From positions 372,001 through 436,000 of the forward strand of contig NZ_QRGO01000001.1 of assembly GCF_003367195.1 (NCBI RefSeq): 64,000 bases of DNA. The letters are read 5' to 3'. This DNA comes from Undibacter mobilis (GTDB lineage: Bacteria > Pseudomonadota > Alphaproteobacteria > Rhizobiales > Xanthobacteraceae). The position numbers and the translations under genes are program-made. The notes beneath the pieces were generated by a model. It saw nothing but the letters and a program-made list of their open reading frames with translations. It searched no databases and was not told the origin of the DNA. This document shows positions 58,219 to 64,000 of the stretch, one piece after another (position 1 is the stretch's first letter; every line of letters starts with the position of its first letter).

Positions 58219-59814
58219 CTACTCCGCCGGCACCGCCGCCGCCGGCACGCGCGCTGTCGCCGGCTGCCGCGACAGCACGAACAGGAAGCCCGACACGATC
58301 AGGTAAGCGAGCGCGATCTGCGGCTGCACGCCGAAGCCTTTGCCGATTCCGATGGCTTCGCCGTGCATGAAGCCGAAATAGGTCAGCACCGCGCCGGCCA
58401 GCGCGAAACCCGCCGCATTGGCGAACTTCTTGTCGATGACGAAGACGCCGATGGCGCCCAGCACCAGGCCGACCAGGATCGAACCGCCGCCCATCAGCTC
58501 AAGGCCGTGGGCGAGCACGCCGTTCTGCGCCATCTTGCCGACGAAGTCCGGCGCGTGCTGTGCACCAAAATTCATGCCGGCGGCGCCGAGCGCGCCGGAG
58601 AGCAGCACGGTCGCCCAGGCGGCCAGATGCGGCGTGGTGGCGAGCGCGATCGCCGGCGCATGCTCGCGCGGCGTCGTCTGGAACGCCTGCGCGCAGATCA
58701 GCATGCCGATGTAGAGAAGGATCGGCGAGATCGCGACTACCGGCACGATGGCGAGCATCAGCGAGATGACGCCGAACCACGACAGCACGATCACCATCAG
58801 CCCGGTCGCCGCCGAATAGCCGATGCGGCCGCCCATCGCCTTCCAGCCGGGATGGCCGATATAGACGGCGTTGATGAACGGATTGCCCATCAGGCAGCCG
58901 ATCAGGCTGACGACGCCGTCGGCGGTGAGCACACGGGTGGTCGGGTATTCGTCGCCCGCCGCTTCCGCGCTTTCGACGTTATCCATCGCCTCGACCAGAT
59001 CGTAGATGCCGTAGGGAATCGCGGTGACGAGGATAACGGCGAGATACTCGAAGCCGGAGAAGACGTGGCCGAAGGCCGGCAGCGGCACCGAGAAGCCGAA
59101 GTTCGAGAACGCCGCCTTGACGCCCGCAACATTGACGCCGCCGATGTCGAGGCCGAACAGGGTCGAACCCCAGGCGATCACCATGCCGACGCCGATGGCG
59201 ACAAGGCCGGCGGGAATGCCTTTCGGGTACTTGTAACCGCCGAACCAGCTCACCAGAATGATGGCGAAGCAGGTCAGACCGATCACCGGCGTCATGAACA
59301 TTTCCAGCGCCGGGCGCATCGAGATGAAGGCGATGGAAACGCCGGCGAGCGTGCCAAGCAGCGCCGCGCGCGGTGTGATCTTGCGGATGACCGGAGCGAT
59401 GAAGCCGCCGATCATCAGGATGAAGCTCTGGAAGAACACCCAGACGAGACCCGCCTCCCAGCCCTTGATCGGATCGCCGGTCGAAATCGTGATCGGCAGC
59501 ATGATCACGAAGGTGACGATGAACATGTGCGGCACGCTGATGCCCGAAGGCAGCGCGCAAACGTCGGAGCGTCCGGTCTTCTTCGCCAGGCTGTAGGCGA
59601 GCCAGGCGTAGTAGAATGTCGACAGGCACATCATCAGGCCCATCGCCGGCAGGATGCGGCCGAACACGATGGCGTCCGGCATCTTCAGCACAAAGCGCAA
59701 CAGGCCGGTGAGCACCAGCATGTTGACCAGAATGTTGGTGCCGAAGCCGAAGAAGGCATTCCAGTCGCCGGGCGTCCACAGCGCCGGTGTCGTCTTGGTC
59801 GTGACCATGTTCAT
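58219..59814 (-). CDS. NCS2-type purine/pyrimidine permease (AzgA-like)
   Basis: The 531-residue membrane protein has about twelve to fourteen helices. It opens with WTPGDWNAFFGFGTNILVNM and contains LLGTLAGVSIAFISMRPALEMF, AIPYGIYDLVEAMDNVESAEA, TRVLTADGVVSLIGCLMGNPFINAVYIGH and SWFGVISLMLAIVPVVAISP, in line with the NCS2/AzgA group of nucleobase transporters. It is downstream of a biuret/ureidoacrylate-type hydrolase gene with 14 bases between, so it may carry the substrate of that enzyme or its precursor. The specificity is not visible. Confidence 0.85.
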   Translation of the reverse strand: MNMVTTKTTPALWTPGDWNAFFGFGTNILVNMLVLTGLLRFVLKMPDAIVFGRILPAMGLMMCLSTFYYAWLAYSLAKKTGRSDVCALPSGISVPHMFIVTFVIMLPITISTGDPIKGWEAGLVWVFFQSFILMIGGFIAPVIRKITPRAALLGTLAGVSIAFISMRPALEMFMTPVIGLTCFAIILVSWFGGYKYPKGIPAGLVAIGVGMVIAWGSTLFGLDIGGVNVAGVKAAFSNFGFSVPLPAFGHVFSGFEYLAVILVTAIPYGIYDLVEAMDNVESAEAAGDEYPTTRVLTADGVVSLIGCLMGNPFINAVYIGHPGWKAMGGRIGYSAATGLMVIVLSWFGVISLMLAIVPVVAISPILLYIGMLICAQAFQTTPREHAPAIALATTPHLAAWATVLLSGALGAAGMNFGAQHAPDFVGKMAQNGVLAHGLELMGGGSILVGLVLGAIGVFVIDKKFANAAGFALAGAVLTYFGFMHGEAIGIGKGFGVQPQIALAYLIVSGFLFVLSRQPATARVPAAAVPAE

Positions 59815-59828
59815 TGCTCCCCGTTGCC

Positions 59829-60497
59829 TTACGCCGCCATCGCCTGCAGCAATTGCCGCGAACCCGTAACCCAGCCGAAGATGCCGCCCTGCGCCTTGAT
59901 CATGGCGAGGCCGGCCGCATGAAATTCCGGAAAATAGGACGCGCAGCAGTCCGCCAGCACGATGCAGCGGTAGCCGCGGTCATTGGCCTCGCGAACCGTG
60001 GTGTTGACGCAGACTTCGGTGGTGACACCGGCGACCAGCAAATTCTCGATGCCGCGATTGGACAGGATCAGCCCGAGATTGGTGGCGTAGAAAGCGCCCT
60101 TGCCCGGCTTGTCGACCACCGGCTCGCCGGCGATCGGATAAAGCGCGTCGATGATGTCGTGGCCGGCTTCGCCCTGGATGAGGATACGGCCCATGGGTCC
60201 CGGATCCCCGATGCGTTTCGACGGCGAGCCGCGCTCGACCTTGGCCGGCGGCGCGTCGTGCATGTCAGGCGCGTGGCCTTCGCGGGTATGGATGACGAGA
60301 ATGCCGGCCGCGCGCGCGGCGTCGAGCACCGCCTTGCACGGTGCCACAGCGGCATTGAGCAGCGACACGTCGTTGCCAAGCGTCTCGCCGAAGCCGCCCG
60401 GCTCCATAAAGTCGCGCTGCATGTCGATAATGATCAGCGCGGTACGCGCAAGATCGATGTCGATCGGCGCGGGTTCAGCGGCAATGCGGGTGACCAA
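59829..60497 (-). CDS. Isochorismatase-fold cysteine hydrolase (biuret/ureidoacrylate amidohydrolase-like)
   Basis: The 222-residue enzyme has the catalytic triad of cysteine hydrolases: D25 in ALIIIDMQRDFMEPGGFG, K133 in VVDKPGKGAFYATN, and C163 in AGVTTEVCVNTTVREANDRG. IHTREGHAPDMHDAPPAK and GDPGPMGRILIQGE are shared with biuret hydrolase BiuH and RutB-like enzymes, which cut biuret to allophanate or ureidoacrylate to carbamate. The family is broad, so the exact substrate is inferred. It is first in a two-gene operon with the NCS2 permease. The 242-base region upstream up to 60739 holds its promoter. Confidence 0.85.
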   Translation of the reverse strand: MVTRIAAEPAPIDIDLARTALIIIDMQRDFMEPGGFGETLGNDVSLLNAAVAPCKAVLDAARAAGILVIHTREGHAPDMHDAPPAKVERGSPSKRIGDPGPMGRILIQGEAGHDIIDALYPIAGEPVVDKPGKGAFYATNLGLILSNRGIENLLVAGVTTEVCVNTTVREANDRGYRCIVLADCCASYFPEFHAAGLAMIKAQGGIFGWVTGSRQLLQAMAA

Positions 60498-60739
60498 TGG
60501 CTTTCCCTCCCTCGGGGAAAACGACGCCTTGGTTCAACCTCAGCAAGCCGCGTGCCAATCGGTACACAATCGAAAATTACTGCCCGGCAATTGGTCAGAC
60601 CGACCAATTTGACAAAAAATCCATCGGCTTAACAGCAGGATTGTGCCTGCCGATCAAACAGGCAGCGCTCGGCCGGATCGTATAATGGCAGCCAAAAATT
60701 AGGCGATGACGCGCAAAGCCGCGCCGCCGCACTTGTCGT

Positions 60740-63700
60740 CTACTCCGCCGGCATGCCCTGCTTGGCCAGCCGCCGCGCGGCGCGGCGTTCGCGCCAGCGG
60801 TCACGTTTCGCGGCGAGATTGGCGATGGCCATCAGCGCCGCCGGCGTCACGATCAGCGTCAGCACCGTGGCAAAGCCGAGGCCGAACACGATCGCCGTCG
60901 ACAGGCTGATCCACCACTGCGTCGCCGGGGCGCCGACCGTGATATTGCGATGGACGAATTCGAGGTTGACGCCAAAGGCAATGGGCAACACGCCAAGGAT
61001 CGCCGTCACCGCGGTGAGCACCACCGGGCGCGCACGCTCGCGGCAGGTCTCCAGGATGGCCTCATAGGCCTCCTGCCCTTCGCGGCGCAGCCGGTCGTAG
61101 GTGTCGATCAGAACGATGTTGTTGTTCACGATGACGCCGGCATTGGCGATGATGCCGATGCCGGTCATCACCACGCCGAATGGCTGGCCCATGATCATGA
61201 GCCCGAGCAGCACGCCGATGGTTGAGAGCAGCACGGCCGACAGCACCAGCCCGACCGAAATAAAGCGATTGAACTGCGCCAGCAGGATCGCGAAGATCAG
61301 GAACAGCGCGGTACCGAAGGCCTTGCCGAGGAAGGCGCCGGCCTTGTCGCGCTCTTCGTCCTCGCCCTTGAGCTTGAAGATGACGCCATCGCCGAGATTC
61401 ATCTTGCCGAGCGTGTCGACAATGTTCTTCTGCACCACCGCGTTCTGTACACCGTCGGCGATGTTCGACGACACCGTCATGACGCGATTGCCGTTGACGC
61501 GGTTGATGTAGCCGACGCGCTGCGCCGGCACGCGCTCGACGAAGTTGCCGATCGGCACGTAGCCGGCCGGAGTCTGCACGCGCAGTTCGTCGATCTGATC
61601 GAGGCTGCGGCGGTCTTCCGGGAAGCGGACGATGATGTCGACCGCCTTGTCGTTGTCCGACGGGCGATATTCGGTGACCTTCACGCCGTTGGTGACAAGC
61701 TGCACGGCGTTGCCGACCGCGGTCAGCCCGGCGCCATACTTTGCCGCCTCGGTCTTGTTGACGTTGATCTTCCAGTCGATGCCCGGCAGCGGCAGGCCGT
61801 CGTCGAGGTCGCGAATCTCCGGCATCGCCGCCAGCGCTTCGGCGACCTTCTTGGCCGCGGCCGGTAACTTGGCCGGATCGAGCGCGGCAAGCTGCACCTG
61901 AACCGGCTTGCCGGTCGGCGGACCGCCGCGCGGCGCCGTCACCTCGACAAGCACGCCCGGGATCGACTGCGTGCGTTCGCGGATCTGATCCATGATCACA
62001 TGGGCCGGCGGGCGCTTCTGCCAGTCGGAAAACTCGTACTGAATGACACCGATCGTATCCTCGGTGATTTCGCTGGAGCCGCGCGGCTGCTCGCCGACGC
62101 GAGTGTAGACGGTCTGAAGGCCGTCGGTGGCGAGCACGGTCTTCTCGACCTGCGCCAACGTCTTGTCCTTCTCATCGAGCGACAGGTTGCCGCGCGCATG
62201 GACAATCACCTGGCCGTAGTCCGGCTCCACGTTAGGGAAGAACTCGACGCCGTTGCCGAGCTTGCCGTAAGCGCCGATCACCGCGACCAGCAGGCCAACG
62301 GCGAGACCCAGAATGAGCACCGGCCGGTGCAGCGCGAAACGCACCGTCCTCATATAAGGCCCTGTGTCGGAAGCGCGGTCGTCATGCGGCACCGGAGAGG
62401 CTCGCCCCAGCAGCGCACCGAGAGTCGGCGTGAAGAACAGTGCCACCGCCAGCGACGCCGAGAGCGTCGCGATCAGCGTGATCGGCATGTATTTCATGAA
62501 CTCGCCGACAATGCCCGGCCAGAACAGCAGCGGCGAGAACGCCGCAACGCGGGTCGCGGTCGCCGCGATCACCGGGCCCGACATGCGCACCGCCGCCTGG
62601 GCGTAGGCTTCTTTCGGCGCCATGCCTTCCGACATGCGGCGCTCGGCGTATTCCGAGACGATGATGGCGTCGTCGACCAGCATACCCACCGCCAGGATCA
62701 GCGAGAACAGAACGACGATATTGACGGTCAGCCCCGCCAACTGAAGGCCGAGCACGCCGGCGAGGAACGATGCCGGAATGGCGATGCCGATGAACAGCGA
62801 AGCACGGAAGCCAAGCGCAAACAGGATAATGACAGCGACCAGCAGCACGCCGGTGGCCACCGAGTTCTGCAGGTCGGCCAGCATCTGCCGGATGATCTTG
62901 GATTTGTCCTGCGTGAAGCCGACCTCGACGCCTTCCGGCCAGGTCTTCTGCATCACGGCAACCTGCTTCTTCACCGCATCGACGGTCTCGATGAGGTTGG
63001 CGCCGGTACGCTTCGACACTTCGATAGCCATGGCCGGCCGGCCGTTGACGCGGGTCACCGAGGTCGCGTCCTTGAAGGTCGGACGAACGGTCGCGATGTC
63101 CCCGAGAGCCACCGACGCGCCGGCGGTCGAGGCGATCGGGATATTGAGCATGTCCTGCGGACGCTCGATCAGACCGGGCACCTTGACGGCGAAGCGGCCG
63201 GTCGCGCTTTCCAGCGCGCCTGCGGCAATCAGGCTGTTGGACTGCTGGGTCACCTGAATGAGCTGATCGATCGAAATGCCGTAACTCTTCATCAGCATCG
63301 GCTCGGCGACGACTTCGACGGCTTCGTCGCGCGCGCCGCGCAGCTCCGCCTTGAGCACGCCGGGCTGCTGCTCGATCTGGTTCTTGGCCTCGCGCGCGAT
63401 GCGCAACAGCGTGCGCTCCGGAACGTTGCCGGCCAGCGTCACAATCAGCACCGGATAGAGCGACAGATTGACTTCCTGCACGGAAGGCTCGTCGGCGTCG
63501 CGCGGCAGATCGCGCTTGGCCTGATCGACCTTGGCGCGCACGTCGGCAAGCGCCGCATCGGAATTGAAGCCGGCTTCGAATTCGAGCAGCACATAGCCGC
63601 CGCCCTCATAGCCGGTGGCGCGCATTTCCTTGACGCTAGTCACCGACTTGAGCTGGGTTTCGACCGGGCGGATCAGCAGGCGCTCGGCGTCTTCCGGGCT

Positions 63701-63865
63701 GATGCCCCGCTGCGTCAGCTGCACATAGATGATCGGCACCTTGACGTCGGGCTCGGCCTCTTTCGGGATGGTCTGATAGGCAATGAGCCCCGCGACCAGC
63801 AGAAAGGCCAGCGTCGCCAAGGTCAGGCGCGCATGGGAGATGGCGTAATTGATCAAACCGGTCAT
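60740..63865 (-). CDS. RND efflux transporter inner-membrane pump (AcrB/MexB-like)
   Basis: The 1041-residue pump has the RND layout: twelve helices with two large periplasmic loops. Motifs include YQTIPKEAEPDVKVPIIYVQ at the N-terminus, ILAVGMLVDDAIIVSEYAERR in helix 4 (Asp residues of the proton relay), GYEGGGYVLLEFEAGF, and INRVNGNRVMTVSSNI. The C-terminal half repeats the pattern (GIGIIANAGVIVNNNIVLID). It exports drugs, lipids or other compounds by proton antiport with a periplasmic adaptor and an outer-membrane channel. It is 21 bases downstream of an adaptor gene cut by the window edge. Specificity unknown. Confidence 0.95.
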   Translation of the reverse strand: MTGLINYAISHARLTLATLAFLLVAGLIAYQTIPKEAEPDVKVPIIYVQLTQRGISPEDAERLLIRPVETQLKSVTSVKEMRATGYEGGGYVLLEFEAGFNSDAALADVRAKVDQAKRDLPRDADEPSVQEVNLSLYPVLIVTLAGNVPERTLLRIAREAKNQIEQQPGVLKAELRGARDEAVEVVAEPMLMKSYGISIDQLIQVTQQSNSLIAAGALESATGRFAVKVPGLIERPQDMLNIPIASTAGASVALGDIATVRPTFKDATSVTRVNGRPAMAIEVSKRTGANLIETVDAVKKQVAVMQKTWPEGVEVGFTQDKSKIIRQMLADLQNSVATGVLLVAVIILFALGFRASLFIGIAIPASFLAGVLGLQLAGLTVNIVVLFSLILAVGMLVDDAIIVSEYAERRMSEGMAPKEAYAQAAVRMSGPVIAATATRVAAFSPLLFWPGIVGEFMKYMPITLIATLSASLAVALFFTPTLGALLGRASPVPHDDRASDTGPYMRTVRFALHRPVLILGLAVGLLVAVIGAYGKLGNGVEFFPNVEPDYGQVIVHARGNLSLDEKDKTLAQVEKTVLATDGLQTVYTRVGEQPRGSSEITEDTIGVIQYEFSDWQKRPPAHVIMDQIRERTQSIPGVLVEVTAPRGGPPTGKPVQVQLAALDPAKLPAAAKKVAEALAAMPEIRDLDDGLPLPGIDWKINVNKTEAAKYGAGLTAVGNAVQLVTNGVKVTEYRPSDNDKAVDIIVRFPEDRRSLDQIDELRVQTPAGYVPIGNFVERVPAQRVGYINRVNGNRVMTVSSNIADGVQNAVVQKNIVDTLGKMNLGDGVIFKLKGEDEERDKAGAFLGKAFGTALFLIFAILLAQFNRFISVGLVLSAVLLSTIGVLLGLMIMGQPFGVVMTGIGIIANAGVIVNNNIVLIDTYDRLRREGQEAYEAILETCRERARPVVLTAVTAILGVLPIAFGVNLEFVHRNITVGAPATQWWISLSTAIVFGLGFATVLTLIVTPAALMAIANLAAKRDRWRERRAARRLAKQGMPAE

Positions 63866-63886
63866 TGTTGAATTCGCCCGTCGAGC

Positions 63887-64000
63887 CTACTTCGCCGCCG
63901 CTTCGGCGGAGACCGCCGACGCATTGACCTTCTGACCTTCGCGCACGAAATCCTGGCCGCGCACGATGACCCGCGCGCCATCGGCAATGCCCGACAGCCA
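63887..64000 (-). CDS. RND periplasmic adaptor protein, C-terminal end (cut by window edge)
   Basis: Thirty-seven codons of a minus-strand gene enter from the right edge and end with TAG at 63889-63887. The residues (LSGIADGARVIVRGQDFVRE followed by GQKVNASAVSAEAAAK) match the C-terminal barrel end of HlyD/MexA-type adaptors. It lies 21 bases before the RND pump gene, the usual adaptor-pump order. No more can be said from this fragment. Confidence 0.8.
   Translation of the reverse strand, partial: WLSGIADGARVIVRGQDFVREGQKVNASAVSAEAAAK

Overview
The window is GC-rich, single-copy chromosomal DNA from an alphaproteobacterium. Gene content points to Hyphomicrobiales, in the Bradyrhizobium / Rhodopseudomonas / Xanthobacteraceae range: a homospermidine synthase, a speF-type leader before an ornithine decarboxylase, a fused indolepyruvate ferredoxin oxidoreductase, a bactofilin, SigF/NrsF-type ECF regulation, and intergenic palindromes of the GTCATTCCGG type. 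The species assignment is inference. No rRNA, tRNA, transposase, integrase, phage gene or CRISPR array was seen, and the window looks like ordinary core and accessory metabolic chromosome.

Layout. 1-3310: the end of galU, a beta-barrel outer-membrane protein and hemH. 3359-11935: a seven-gene minus-strand operon with a complete branched-chain-type ABC transporter (livG-H-M, binding protein, livF) bracketed by two acyl-CoA/aryl-CoA ligases, probably uptake and CoA activation of an organic acid. 12298-16564: a Crp-type regulator and a fused indolepyruvate oxidoreductase. 16835-19548: an OmpA-like coiled-coil protein and an orphan FliK-like/FlhB-like pair. 19635-23593: acyl-CoA dehydrogenase, SDR and TRAP permease subunits. 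23677-29916: a nucleoside deaminase, a cobalt-type nitrile hydratase with its accessory protein, a nitronate monooxygenase, and three metal-transport genes (NicO, DUF1007, CDF). 30061-36524: a gamma-glutamyltransferase-family hydrolase, an M3 peptidase, a DUF892 ferritin-like protein and a P1B-type ATPase.

36620-40828: a small membrane protein, then a polyamine module: RNA leader, ornithine decarboxylase, GNAT acetyltransferase, homospermidine synthase. 40867-44802: LysR and a divergent unusual SDR, a WD40 protein, and a His-rich CobW GTPase. 44936-49269: a glycine-zipper lipoprotein, then an anti-sigma/ECF-sigma pair divergent from a four-gene bufferin operon (DUF2282 precursor, DUF692 MNIO enzyme, DUF2063 partner, DoxX). 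Both directions carry a GTAAC...CGAA promoter. This metal-responsive RiPP locus is the most interesting part of the window.

49363-53746: an L,D-transpeptidase, two small conserved-looking proteins, and a znuA-znuC-znuB zinc importer behind a Zur-like palindrome. 53815-57086: a TAXI-type TRAP transporter. 57276-60497: bactofilin, a small DUF6494-like protein, an NCS2-type permease and a biuret/ureidoacrylate-type cysteine hydrolase. 60740-64000: an RND efflux pump and the end of its periplasmic adaptor.

Metal handling is a recurring theme: zinc import, CobW, CDF, NicO, P1B ATPase and bufferin are scattered through 40 kb. Intergenic palindromes of at least three types punctuate the operons; the GTCATTCCGG family occurs five times.
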